Source of the DNA: Nocardioides sp. CER19
Lineage (GTDB): Bacteria; Actinomycetota; Actinomycetes; Propionibacteriales; Nocardioidaceae
Direction: 5' to 3'
Length of the DNA: 64,000 bases
NCBI RefSeq assembly: GCF_029846275.1
Contig: NZ_JARVWS010000002.1
Span: forward strand, 806,001 to 870,000
Within the stretch, counting starts at the first letter, position 1. Each line of letters begins with the position of its first letter. Below are positions 30,024 to 38,369 of the stretch, in pieces. The translations under genes were made by a program, and so were the position numbers. The notes under the pieces are model-generated. The model was not told the origin of the DNA. It ran no database searches and worked only from the letters and a program-made list of their open reading frames with translations.

Positions 30024-31109
30024 GTGAGGATCATCCGCCCGCTCGCCCTGCTCCTGGCCGCCACGCTGCTGGCGGGGACCCTGGCCGGCTGCGGGGGAGA
30101 CGACGAGTCGGCAGGCACGACCGGCTCGGCGGCGTCGGCCAAGCGCTGCGACCAGAACAAGGCGGCCGGCACCGTCACCTACCTGTCCGGCTACTACTGG
30201 CAGGCGTCGGCCTCGATCCTCGAGGTCATCGCCGCCGATCGGCTCGGCTACTTCAAGGACCTCTGCCTCGACGTGCGGCTGCAGCCCGGGTCGGGCGACG
30301 TCTCGCAGAACACCAAGCTGCTCGCCAGCGGCCGGGCCCAGGTCGGCGGCCTCTCGCAGCAGGACACCATGACCGCGAACGCCAACGGGCTGCGGATCAC
30401 CGGCATCTCGTCGTACTCCAACGCCGGTCTCGACATCCTCATGACGATGCCGTCGATCACCGACCTCGCCCAGCTCAAGGGCAAGACGCTCGGCCAGAAG
30501 GGCCTGGTGCCGGTCGGCGTCTCCGCGATGCTCGACAAGGCGGGGCTGAAGCAGGGCGACGTCAAGGAGGTCAAGGTCGGCTACGACCCGACGATCCTGC
30601 CGCGCGGGCAGGTCGACGCGCTGGTCGGCTTCATCTCCAACGAGCCGCTCCAGCTCGAGGCGGCGGGTAAGCCGGTCAAGGTCTGGGAGCCCAAGGACTT
30701 CGGCGTCCCCGGCTCGCTCGGCGCCTACGCCGCGAACCCCGGCTTCCTCAAGGCGCACCCGACCGCCGCCCAGGACTTCCTGCGGGCGGTGTTCAAGGCC
30801 TACCAGTACTGCGCCGAGGAGGCCCACGTCGACGAGTGCATCGGCTTCCAGCACGACAAGGCGGGCGCCGAGTCCGACCCCAAGCACGAGACCGCGGTGT
30901 GGAAGAAGGAGACCGAGGTCGTCGCCGACAACCCGCTCCCCGGCAAGTTCGGGTCGATCGACACGGGGAACGTCCGCGCGCTGGCGGGCATCATGACGCA
31001 GTACGGCGGCGTCCAGGTGTCACCCGACGAGGCCGCGGGATGGTTCGACAACTCCTTCAGCGACGCCGTCGTCGGCGGTGACAACAAGGTCGTCTGGCCG
31101 GCTCCGTAG
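30024..31109 (+). CDS. NMT1/THI5-like substrate-binding lipoprotein
   Basis: A 361-residue lipoprotein with lipobox 'LAGC' (Cys 23). The mature domain is of the NMT1/THI5 class ('YLSGYYWQASASILEVIAAD', 'GRAQVGGLSQQDTMTANA', 'VDALVGFISNEPLQLEA'). Relatives bind formylaminopyrimidine/HMP thiamine precursors, nitrate or sulfonates; the THI5 resemblance favours a pyrimidine. Extra cysteines occur at 'KRCDQN', 'DLCLDV' and 'YCAEEAHVDECIG', possibly disulfides. GTG at 30024 is preceded by GAGGAGAG. Confidence 0.85.
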   Translation: MRIIRPLALLLAATLLAGTLAGCGGDDESAGTTGSAASAKRCDQNKAAGTVTYLSGYYWQASASILEVIAADRLGYFKDLCLDVRLQPGSGDVSQNTKLLASGRAQVGGLSQQDTMTANANGLRITGISSYSNAGLDILMTMPSITDLAQLKGKTLGQKGLVPVGVSAMLDKAGLKQGDVKEVKVGYDPTILPRGQVDALVGFISNEPLQLEAAGKPVKVWEPKDFGVPGSLGAYAANPGFLKAHPTAAQDFLRAVFKAYQYCAEEAHVDECIGFQHDKAGAESDPKHETAVWKKETEVVADNPLPGKFGSIDTGNVRALAGIMTQYGGVQVSPDEAAGWFDNSFSDAVVGGDNKVVWPAP

Positions 31110-31123
31110 CCCGGGGTGCCTGC

Positions 31124-31534
31124 TCAGCCGAGCCGCCACGCCTTCGTCGTCGGGGCGGGCCGCTCGGCGTCCGACCGGACGATGCAGAACTCGTTGCCCT
31201 CCGGGTCGGCGAGCGTGACCCACCCGCCGCCGTCCTCCTCCTCGCGGTGGTCGCCGACCACGGTCGCCCCGAGCGCGATCGCCTGCTCGACCTGCTCGTC
31301 GCGGGTCATGTCGGTCGGCGTGAGGTCGAGGTGGACCCGGTTCTTGGCCGTCTTGCCCTCGGGCACGGGGATGAAGAGCATCGTCGTCTTCCCGAGCGTG
31401 GGGTAGTGGGGCGCGACGAGGACGACCGGGTCGTCGTCGTAGAAGACCTGCCAACCGAGCAGGTTGGCCCAGAACGTCGCCAGCGCTCGCGCGTCGCCGG
31501 CGTCGAACGTGATGTCGGTGATCGAGACGGTCAT
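31124..31534 (-). CDS. VOC-family (glyoxalase/bleomycin-resistance fold) protein
   Basis: A 136-residue VOC protein with two beta-alpha-beta-beta-beta modules: 'ITDITFDAGDARALATFWANLLGW', then 'NRVHLDLTPTD', 'VTLADPEGNEFCIV'. His in VHLDL and Glu in NEFC are the expected metal ligands. ATG at 31534 is chosen; GTG at 31540 is in frame. The ribosome site GGGAGGG lies in the loop and 3' arm of a hairpin ending at the start codon. The substrate is unknown. Confidence 0.85.
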   Translation of the reverse strand: MTVSITDITFDAGDARALATFWANLLGWQVFYDDDPVVLVAPHYPTLGKTTMLFIPVPEGKTAKNRVHLDLTPTDMTRDEQVEQAIALGATVVGDHREEEDGGGWVTLADPEGNEFCIVRSDAERPAPTTKAWRLG

Positions 31535-31561
31535 GCGCACACCCTCCCGTGGGTGTGCGCA
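31534..31561 (-). promoter_or_regulatory. 11-bp hairpin carrying the VOC gene ribosome site
   Basis: TGCGCACACCC (31534-31544) and GGGTGTGCGCA (31551-31561) are perfect inverted repeats around 6 bases. In the minus-strand RNA, the GGGAGGG ribosome site spans the loop and the first bases of the 3' arm, and the A of the ATG is the last paired base. It may be a translation-control hairpin, a terminator for the upstream glycosidase gene, or both. Confidence 0.6.
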
Positions 31562-31580
31562 CGACCGCCAGCGGTTTGGG

Positions 31581-33470
31581 TCAGTAGTGCAGTCCGTGGC
31601 CCAGCGGGTACAGCTCGCCGCTGCCGTCCGCCCGCGGGATCGAGACCGGCAGCCTGCCCGCCGGGTTCACCTCTCCGAACAGCACCCGCACCAGCGACTC
31701 GAGCTGGTCGGCGGTGTAGCCGAAGGTGTCGAGCACGGTCGGCGCCTCCGGGAACGACGCGACGTCGTAGGGGTTGCGCATCGCCGAGACCACGACCGGC
31801 TTGCCGGTCGCGAGCAGCGCCCTCACCAGCCGCGTCTGCGCCGCCGCCGAGGCCAGGGGCTGGCCGGTGGTCGCGGAGACCGCGTAGGCGTTGTTGGTCG
31901 ACACCACGACGAGGTCGGCGTTCTGGGCGGCCGCGACGGCGTTGGCGATCGCCGACTCCGACGGCGTGGTGCCCGACTCCAGCACCTGCGTCGTCGCACC
32001 CCGGGCGGCGATCGCCTTCGCGATCCCCTGGGTCGTGCCGACGCCCCAGCCCGCGACGAGCACCTTGCGGGGACCGGCCGCGAGCGGCAGCAGGCCGCTG
32101 TCGTTCTTGACCAGCGTCGTGGTGCGGTCGGTCACCGCCTGCGCGGCGGCCAGGTGCGCGGGCGCGCCCATCACGGTCGCCGCGGTCGCCGGGTCGACCA
32201 TCGGGTCGGCGAAGATGCCGTGCTGGTACTTGTGCAGCAGGATGCGGTAGACCGAGTCGTCGAGCCGCTGCTGGCTGATGGTGCCGTCCTCGACCGCAGC
32301 GAGCACGGCGGCGTACGCCGTGTCCATCTGCGGCGGGATGAGGAGCTGGTCGGCGCCGGCGAGCAGGGCCTGCACCGGCGCGACGTTCGGCGGGTACGTC
32401 GCCGTGGCGCCGCCCATGTCGAGGGCGTCGGTCACCACGAGGCCCTTGAACCCGAGCTGGTCGCGGAGGACACCGGTGAGGATCGCGTGGCTCATCGTCG
32501 CCGGCGCACCGGACGGGTCGACGGCCGGGAAGACGACGTGGGCGGTCATGATCGTGTCGACACCGGCGGCGATCGCCGCCTTGAAGGGCGGCAGGTCGGT
32601 CGCGTTGAACGTGGCCAGGTCGTGCGTGACGATCGGCAGGCCGAAGTGGCTGTCCACGCCGGTGTCGCCGTGACCGGGGAAGTGCTTCGAGACGGCCGAC
32701 TCGCCGGCGTCGTGGAAGCCCTTGATCTCGCCGGTGACGATGCGCGAGACCAGCGCCGGGTCGCCGCCGGGGGAGCGGATGCCGATGACCGGGTTGTTGG
32801 GGTTGATGTTGACGTCGGAGTCGACGCCGTAGTCCTGGGTGACGCCGACCGCCTTGAGCTCGGTGCCGATCACGTCCCCGGAGGTGCGGGCGTCCTGCGC
32901 CGAGCCGCCGGCGCCGAGCGCCATCGCGCCGGGCATCTGCGTCGCGGGCGGGCCGAATCGAGCGACGAGCGCGCCGCCCTCCTGGTCGACCGAGATCTGC
33001 AGCGGGATGCGGGTCGGCTGCGCCAGCGCCGCTGCCTGGAGCCCGTTGGACAGGGTGGCGACCTGAGCCGGGTCGCCGATGTTGTCGTCGCTGGGGCAGC
33101 CGCTGCAGGCGGAGCGCGTCGTGTAGTAGATGACGCCGCCGGGCTGGTACTTCGCGATCGCCTGGGCGGGGGTGTCGACGCCGTAGAGCCGCTGGTTGAC
33201 GATCTTGGCGTTGGCGCTCACGTCGTTGGCGTCGCGGCCGGCGACCTCGATGACGAACAGCTGGCCCACCTTCTGCTGCACGGTCATGTGCCGCAGCTGC
33301 GAGATGATCCGGCCGCGGTAGGGCGCGTCGCCGGAGTGTCCCGGGTCGTCAGCCGTCGCGGGCGGTCCGAGTGACGTGCCCAGCGCAGTGCCCAGCGCGA
33401 GCGTGAGGCCGAGGACCATCAGCCGGAGCGGGGTCCGGGTGCGGCGGGTGGATGCTGACCGAGCGAACAT
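31581..33470 (-). CDS. Secreted GH3 beta-N-acetylhexosaminidase (NagZ-like)
   Basis: A 629-residue protein with an N-terminal export signal (basic start, helix about 16-35, cleavage near 'ATA'). GH3 TIM-barrel motifs: 'MTVQQKVGQLFVIEV', 'ISVDQEGGALVARFG', 'KHFPGHGDTGVDSH' (the NagZ catalytic His-containing loop) and 'GLVVTDALDMGG' (nucleophile Asp). A C-terminal beta-sandwich-like GH3-C region follows (from about 410), making it longer than Gram-negative NagZ. It should cleave GlcNAc from peptidoglycan or chitin fragments outside the cell. Confidence 0.92.
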   Translation of the reverse strand: MFARSASTRRTRTPLRLMVLGLTLALGTALGTSLGPPATADDPGHSGDAPYRGRIISQLRHMTVQQKVGQLFVIEVAGRDANDVSANAKIVNQRLYGVDTPAQAIAKYQPGGVIYYTTRSACSGCPSDDNIGDPAQVATLSNGLQAAALAQPTRIPLQISVDQEGGALVARFGPPATQMPGAMALGAGGSAQDARTSGDVIGTELKAVGVTQDYGVDSDVNINPNNPVIGIRSPGGDPALVSRIVTGEIKGFHDAGESAVSKHFPGHGDTGVDSHFGLPIVTHDLATFNATDLPPFKAAIAAGVDTIMTAHVVFPAVDPSGAPATMSHAILTGVLRDQLGFKGLVVTDALDMGGATATYPPNVAPVQALLAGADQLLIPPQMDTAYAAVLAAVEDGTISQQRLDDSVYRILLHKYQHGIFADPMVDPATAATVMGAPAHLAAAQAVTDRTTTLVKNDSGLLPLAAGPRKVLVAGWGVGTTQGIAKAIAARGATTQVLESGTTPSESAIANAVAAAQNADLVVVSTNNAYAVSATTGQPLASAAAQTRLVRALLATGKPVVVSAMRNPYDVASFPEAPTVLDTFGYTADQLESLVRVLFGEVNPAGRLPVSIPRADGSGELYPLGHGLHY

Positions 33471-33548
33471 GGGCGCCTCCGAGATGGGCTGTCCCCCGAG
33501 TGAGGACGAACCGAATGTAGGCCCGGCGGTGTGGGTTGGGAAGGCTCG

Positions 33549-35000
33549 TCAGGCGAGGAACCCCTCCACCATGCGGGGGGTCGCCGCGGCCGCGACGGCC
33601 ACCGCCTCGCCGAGGGGCACGTCCGGCACCACGACCTGCTCCTTGCCGGCGGCGGTCGTCGCGACGAGCTGCGCCAGCCCGCGGCGGCGGTCCCAGAACG
33701 ACTGGTGGACGCGCCAGCCGACGATGCCGTCGCTCTCGAGCGCCGTGCGGCTCGCGGTGAACGTCCCCGTGCAGCTGACCAGGTAACGCTCGGTCAGCGT
33801 GTGCCCCAGTCGCCGGTAGTGCAGCTCGGCGGTCGCGACCGCCACCGGCACGGCGACGACCAGCACGACCAGCGGGAGCCAGACCGCCAGGCCCAGGCCA
33901 CCGGCGCGGGCCAGCCAGACCGCCAGCGCCGTCCCGGCCGTCGTGAGGAGGGCGTCGCGGAGGTTCCGGACGTAGCACCGTCGCCGGGCCACTGCGCCGT
34001 GGGCGGTGACCGGTGCGCGGAGCGCCGCACGCTCGCCGAGGACGTCGGTCGCGACGTCGTCGACGAGCTCGCGGGGTGCCGACGGCAGCAGGTGCGTCTC
34101 GTTGTCCTCGAGGCCGGTCGTCAGCAGGTGCAGCTCGGCTCCGCCGGCGAGCCCGACCAGCGCCCGCCGCCGTACGACGGCACCGCGGATCTTCGCCTCC
34201 TCGACCGTGGTCGCGCGCTGGGTGAGAGCACCGTGCACGCGGCGGAGGGTCGGCCCGTCCTTGCCCTGCTCGCGGGTGATGCTCAGGCCGTACCACCGCA
34301 CGGCGTAGCCGAGGCAGGCGCACGGGACCCAGAGCAGGAGGCCGGCGAGCAGCACGCCGCCGGCCAGCAGCGGGACGTCGGAGTCGCGCAGCCAGTGCCA
34401 GGCGCGCTCGACCCGCTGCTCGTCGATGACCTGGTCGAACTGGCTGAGCACGGCACCGAAGGCGGCGAGCGCGATCACGAGGTTGCCGACGTTGAGCGGC
34501 GCGAACCGCACCCACGACCAGTCCAGCCGGGCGATCTCGTGGACGGGCGCCGGGGCGGCCGGCTCGTCGGTGGGCCGGGAGCCGTGCAGCAGCGCGACGC
34601 GCAGCCGCTCGGCCTCGTCGACGCCGAGCGAGTCGAGCTCGAGGCGGCTCTCGTCGACGCCGGTGCCGACGGCCACCTTCGTGACGCGCAGGACGCGGTG
34701 GACGACGTCGGCCTCGAGGTCGACGCTGCGCACGCGGTCGAGCCGTGCGGTGACCGTGGTCCGGTTGAGCACGCCGCGCCTGATCTCCAGGTGGGTCGGG
34801 GTCACGCGGTAGGTCGTCGTCCACCAGGGCAGCGCGCCGGCGCCGACGACGACGGCGATGCCGATCAGCAACGCGAAGTTCAGCCCGATCGCGGAGCCGA
34901 GGCCGACCATCGCTGCGATGGCCGGGACGATCGCCTTCGCGACGGTGGCCACCGGCTGCGTCGCGAGCGTCCGCGGGTCGAGCCGCTGCCAGTCCGTCAC
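33549..35000 (-). CDS. PH-domain (YdbT-type) membrane protein
   Basis: A 483-residue membrane protein with bacterial PH-like (YdbS/YdbT) domains after helix pairs: 'WWTTTYRVTPTHLEIRRGVLNR' (about 59-80), a second near 'GYAVRWYGLSITREQG', and a third near 'LGHTLTERYLVSCTGTFTASRTALE'. Helices lie near 22-57, 165-185, 205-230 and 360-395. GTG at 35000 overlaps the stop of the upstream PH-domain gene (GTGA), the conserved YdbS-YdbT pairing. The cellular role is unknown. Confidence 0.85.
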   Translation of the reverse strand: MTDWQRLDPRTLATQPVATVAKAIVPAIAAMVGLGSAIGLNFALLIGIAVVVGAGALPWWTTTYRVTPTHLEIRRGVLNRTTVTARLDRVRSVDLEADVVHRVLRVTKVAVGTGVDESRLELDSLGVDEAERLRVALLHGSRPTDEPAAPAPVHEIARLDWSWVRFAPLNVGNLVIALAAFGAVLSQFDQVIDEQRVERAWHWLRDSDVPLLAGGVLLAGLLLWVPCACLGYAVRWYGLSITREQGKDGPTLRRVHGALTQRATTVEEAKIRGAVVRRRALVGLAGGAELHLLTTGLEDNETHLLPSAPRELVDDVATDVLGERAALRAPVTAHGAVARRRCYVRNLRDALLTTAGTALAVWLARAGGLGLAVWLPLVVLVVAVPVAVATAELHYRRLGHTLTERYLVSCTGTFTASRTALESDGIVGWRVHQSFWDRRRGLAQLVATTAAGKEQVVVPDVPLGEAVAVAAAATPRMVEGFLA

Positions 35001-35509
35001 GTCGCGTCCTCGGGCGTCGCGGCGGTGATCGCGACCAGGCGGGCGACGACCTCCTGCGCGACCGCGTCGTCGAGGCAGGCGATCGCCACGGTGCCGGCGC
35101 TGGAGGCGGTCTGCACGGTCACCGTGCGCAGCCCGAACACGCGCATCAGCGGCCCCTGGGCCGAGTCGACCGTCTGCACGCGGGAGAGCGGCACGATCTC
35201 GTCGGTCCGGCTCAGCCACCCCGACCGCACGTGCACCGCGATGTCGGTGACCTCCCAGCGGTGCACGTCGAACCTGATCCGCGGCGCCAGCGTCAGCCAC
35301 GGCACCGGCGCGACCGCGAGCACGGCGACGCCCACCCAGAGGAGCACGCTCCACCAGCCGCCGGGGACGAGGAGCACCGTCACGAGCAGCGCGACGGCGG
35401 TCAGCCACATCACGACCGCGGCGACGGCCGCGTGGACGCGCCAGTACGCCGGAGCCCGCTGCGACACCCGGTGGGACGGCTCGCGCAGCGACGGGGCGGG
35501 GAGGGTCAC
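34997..35509 (-). CDS. PH-domain (YdbS-type) membrane protein
   Basis: A 170-residue partner of the YdbT-type protein: two helices (about 25-70), then one bacterial PH domain ('HRWEVTDIAVHVRSGWLSRTDEIVPLSRVQTVDS'; core SRVQTVDS). GTG at 35509 follows TAGGCT (35522-35517) by 7 bases, a leaderless signal, which excludes an upstream in-frame ATG at 35596. That ATG would run into the divergent ychF promoter. Confidence 0.87.
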   Translation of the reverse strand: MTLPAPSLREPSHRVSQRAPAYWRVHAAVAAVVMWLTAVALLVTVLLVPGGWWSVLLWVGVAVLAVAPVPWLTLAPRIRFDVHRWEVTDIAVHVRSGWLSRTDEIVPLSRVQTVDSAQGPLMRVFGLRTVTVQTASSAGTVAIACLDDAVAQEVVARLVAITAATPEDAT

Positions 35510-35589
35510 GCCGCCGAGCCTAGGGTGCGTCGGTGCCCGTCCGGTGAGGATTCCCGCGGCCGTCGTACGCACACCTAGGATCGGGACCC

Positions 35590-36663
35590 GTGGCACTCAC
35601 CATCGGCATCGTCGGCCTGCCCAACGCGGGCAAGTCCACCCTCTTCAACGCGCTGACCAAGAACGACGTGCTCGCCGCGAACTACCCGTTCGCGACGATC
35701 GAGCCCAACGTCGGTGTCGTGGGGGTGCCCGACCCCCGGCTGGCGAAGCTCGCCGAGATCTTCAGCTCCGAGCGGATCCTCCCGGCGACCGTGGAGTTCG
35801 TCGACATCGCGGGCATCGTGCGCGGCGCGTCGCAGGGCGAGGGTCTGGGCAACAAGTTCCTCGCCCACATCCGCGAGTCGGCGGCGATCTGCCAGGTCAC
35901 CCGCGTGTTCCGCGACGAGGACGTCACCCACGTCGACGGCGAGGTCAACCCCGGCAACGACATCTCCACCATCCAGACCGAGCTGATCCTCGCCGACCTC
36001 GAGACGGTCGAGAAGGCGATCCCGCGGCTGGAGAAGGAGGCGCGCGGCAAGAAGGAGCTGCTCGCCAACGTCGAGGCCGCCCAGGCCGCGAAGGAGGCGC
36101 TCGAGGCCGGTACGCCGATCATCGCGACGTCCATCGACCGCACCCTGATCCGCGAGCTGTCGCTGCTGACCGCCAAGCCCTACATCTACGTCTTCAACTG
36201 CGACGCCGACGAGCTCGGCGACGAGTCGCTGAGGGCCAAGATGCGCGAGCTCGTCGCCCCCGCCGAGGCGATCTTCCTCGACGCCAAGCTCGAGTCCGAG
36301 CTGGTCGAGCTCTCCGACGAGGAGGCCGCCGAGTTCCTCGCCGACGCCGGCGTCGCCGAGCCCGGCCTGGAGGTGCTCGCCCGCGTCGGCTTCGACACGC
36401 TCGGCCTGCAGACCTACCTGACCGCCGGCCCCAAGGAGTCCCGCGCCTGGACGATCCGGAAGGGCGCGACCGCCCCCGAGGCCGCCGGCGTCATCCACAC
36501 GGACTTCCAGAAGGGCTTCATCAAGGCCGAGATCGTCTCCTTCGACGACCTGGTCGCCGCCGGCTCCATGGGCAAGGCGCGCGAGGCCGGCAAGGTCCGC
36601 ATGGAGGGCAAGGACTACGTGATGGCCGACGGTGACGTCGTGGAGTTCCGCTTCAACGTCTGA
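35590..36663 (+). CDS. ychF: Ribosome-binding ATPase YchF
   Basis: A 357-residue OLA1/YchF P-loop NTPase: G1 'GLPNAGKST' (9-17), G2-like 'NYPFATIEPNVG', G3 'DIAGIVRGASQGEGLGN', the altered G4 'FNCD' that favours ATP over GTP, and a C-terminal TGS domain ('FIKAEIVSFDDLV'...'KDYVMADGDVVEFRFNV'). GTG at 35590 has TAGGAT 8 bases upstream (35576-35581), leaderless. It is involved in ribosome association and stress responses. Confidence 0.97.
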   Translation: MALTIGIVGLPNAGKSTLFNALTKNDVLAANYPFATIEPNVGVVGVPDPRLAKLAEIFSSERILPATVEFVDIAGIVRGASQGEGLGNKFLAHIRESAAICQVTRVFRDEDVTHVDGEVNPGNDISTIQTELILADLETVEKAIPRLEKEARGKKELLANVEAAQAAKEALEAGTPIIATSIDRTLIRELSLLTAKPYIYVFNCDADELGDESLRAKMRELVAPAEAIFLDAKLESELVELSDEEAAEFLADAGVAEPGLEVLARVGFDTLGLQTYLTAGPKESRAWTIRKGATAPEAAGVIHTDFQKGFIKAEIVSFDDLVAAGSMGKAREAGKVRMEGKDYVMADGDVVEFRFNV

Positions 36664-36712
36664 CCATCCGGCTGTCCGGGCGGCGTGTCGGGATCCGTAT
36701 CCCCGGACCGAC

Positions 36713-36739
36713 CCATCCGACTCGCGGTCGGTTCCGAAC
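36713..36739 (+). promoter_or_regulatory. Tentative ECF-type promoter for the fasciclin gene
   Basis: CCATCC (36713-36718) and CCGAAC (36734-36739) are separated by 15 bases, about 70 bases before the fasciclin ATG. The pair resembles, from memory, the SigK elements before mycobacterial mpt70/mpt83, which also encode fasciclin proteins. CCGAAC is also part of the palindrome CGGTTCCGAACCG (36729-36741). The spacing is short, so this is only a candidate. Confidence 0.25.
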
Positions 36740-36809
36740 CGGCGAATGACCGTCGAGCACGTGGCGGAGGGCCGCGTACTCGTCAACGTCTAGTCGGAGG
36801 GACAGCACG

Positions 36810-37466
36810 ATGAACCAGCTCCACCGCGTCACGCACGGGGCCAGGCTCGGCCTGGTCGGCATGATCACGGCGACCCTCGCCGCCACTGCGATGACGATCG
36901 CGCCGGCTCAGGCCGCCGATCGCTCGCACCACATGGTCGGGCACCGCAGCCTCGCCGCGGTCCTGGCCGCGGACAAGGGCTTCGACCACAACTGGAACGA
37001 CTTCGACGTCCTCGACAAGGCCGTCACCACGGTCCTGAAGGCCAAGCCCCACAGCCCCGTCAAGGTGCTGACCCAGGGCCGGACCCGTCTGACCGCCTTC
37101 CTCCCGACCGATCGCGCCTTCCGCCGCCTGGTCCGCGACCTGACCGGCCGCGCACCGCGCACCGAGCGCGGAACGTTCCGGGCGGTCACCCGGGCCGCTG
37201 ACGTCGACACGATCGAGGCGATCCTGCTCTACCACGTGGTTCCGGGCGTGACCCTGACGGCTCGCAAGGTCGCCAGGTCCAACGGGGCCTCCCTGACCAC
37301 GGCGTCGGGCGGTCAGATCATCGTCCGCATCCACAGGACCACCGTGCGACTGGTCGACCGGGACCCCGACGCCGTCAACCCCCAGGTCGTCGCGGTCGAC
37401 ATCAACAAGGGGAACAAGCAGATCGCGCACGCGATCAACCGGGTGCTCAGGCCGATCGACCTCTGA
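36810..37466 (+). CDS. Secreted fasciclin (FAS1)-domain protein
   Basis: A 218-residue exported protein: signal peptide with cleavage after 'APAQA' (about residue 35), then one FAS1 domain ('RSLAAVLAADKGFDHNWNDFDVLDKAV', 'LTAFLPTDRAFRRLVRDLTG', 'ILLYHVVPGVTLTARKVA', 'NPQVVAVDINKGNKQIAHAINRVL'). The YH motif of FAS1 is present. GGAGGGAC precedes the ATG at 36810. It resembles mycobacterial MPT70/MPT83. Adhesion or surface roles are known for the family; none is proven here. Confidence 0.9.
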   Translation: MNQLHRVTHGARLGLVGMITATLAATAMTIAPAQAADRSHHMVGHRSLAAVLAADKGFDHNWNDFDVLDKAVTTVLKAKPHSPVKVLTQGRTRLTAFLPTDRAFRRLVRDLTGRAPRTERGTFRAVTRAADVDTIEAILLYHVVPGVTLTARKVARSNGASLTTASGGQIIVRIHRTTVRLVDRDPDAVNPQVVAVDINKGNKQIAHAINRVLRPIDL

Positions 37467-37483
37467 GCCGCGTCCATACGGCG

Positions 37484-37520
37484 ACCGGGCGGGTGCACGA
37501 CGAGTCGTCACCCGCCCGGT
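37484..37520 (+). terminator. Strong hairpin terminator after the fasciclin gene
   Basis: ACCGGGCGGGTG (37484-37495) pairs perfectly with CACCCGCCCGGT (37509-37520). Inside, ACGAC/GTCGT extends the stem by 5 pairs past a single bulged C, leaving a 2-base loop. It starts 17 bases after the stop. Confidence 0.85.
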
Positions 37521-37523
37521 GCC

Positions 37524-37567
37524 GCCGAGACCGAGCCGAGACTGTGCCGAGACTGTGCCGAGACTGG
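37524..37567 (+). repeat. Four 11-bp direct repeats upstream of the UbiE-like gene
   Basis: Three head-to-tail copies of GCCGAGACTGT (37535-37567, the last ending in G) follow a degenerate copy GCCGAGACCGA (37524-37534). The 11-base period is one DNA turn, so the copies present the same face. They lie about 50 bases before the methyltransferase ATG and right after a terminator, in promoter position. Confidence 0.8.
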
Positions 37568-37616
37568 GGGGAGCGGGATCGGGCCGAGCGGCTCTACCGT
37601 GGTCCTGGAGGTAGGC

Positions 37617-38369
37617 ATGCCAGGACGTGTCGATTCAGCCGTACGCCGGTCCCGCGAGGACCCGAACGCGTTCGCGCGCCAGCTCTTCGCGGGACTGCCT
37701 CAGCGCTACGACCTCCTGGAGGAGGCGCTCTCGTTCGGCCAGAACCGGCGCTGGCGGATGGCGCTGGTCGACGCCATCGCCGAGAGCCGTCCGCGGACAG
37801 TGCTCGACGTCGCCACCGGGACCGCCGGCGTGGCGCTGGCGCTCGCCGCCCGCACGGGTGCCGAGATCACCGGCGTCGACCTGACCGAGGCGATGCTGCG
37901 GCAGGGCCAGACGCGGGTCGACCGGCTCGACGAGCGCCGGGTGCGGCTCGCGGTGGCGCGGGCGGAGCGCCTGCCCTTCGCCGACGACGCGTTCGACGCG
38001 GTCTCGTTCACCTACCTGCTGCGCTACGTCGCCGATCCGGCGGCGACCCTGCGTGAGCTCGCCCGCGTCGTACGGCCCGGCGGGACGGTGGCCAGCCTCG
38101 AGTTCGCGGTACCGCCACCTCCGGTGTGGCGATCGGCCTGGCGGCTCTACACCCGGCTGGTGCTGCCGGCGGCCGGGTTGGCGACCGGCGGCCGGGAGTG
38201 GGCCCGGGTCGGCCGGTTCCTCGGGCCGTCGATCGAGGAGCACTACCGCCGCTACCCGGTCGAGCGGCACGTCACGATGTGGCAGGAGGCGGGGCTCGAG
38301 GACGTGCGGGTGCGGACGATGAGCCTCGGGGGCGGGCTGGTCATGCACGGTCGGCGTACCGGTGGCTGA
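37617..38369 (+). CDS. UbiE/MenG-like methyltransferase
   Basis: A 250-residue class I SAM methyltransferase. Motif I is 'VLDVATGTAGVALALA', then 'ITGVDLTEAMLRQG', 'AERLPFADDAFDAVSFTYLLRYVADP' (the UbiE-type post-II region) and 'RVVRPGGTVASLEFAVPP'. The N-terminal 'LFAGLPQRYDLLEEALSFGQNRRWR' is the UbiE/MenG substrate-side segment. It probably methylates demethylmenaquinone or a related prenylquinone. ATG at 37617 has GGAGG upstream, preferred to GTG at 37599. It overlaps the next gene by 8 bases. Confidence 0.85.
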   Translation: MPGRVDSAVRRSREDPNAFARQLFAGLPQRYDLLEEALSFGQNRRWRMALVDAIAESRPRTVLDVATGTAGVALALAARTGAEITGVDLTEAMLRQGQTRVDRLDERRVRLAVARAERLPFADDAFDAVSFTYLLRYVADPAATLRELARVVRPGGTVASLEFAVPPPPVWRSAWRLYTRLVLPAAGLATGGREWARVGRFLGPSIEEHYRRYPVERHVTMWQEAGLEDVRVRTMSLGGGLVMHGRRTGG

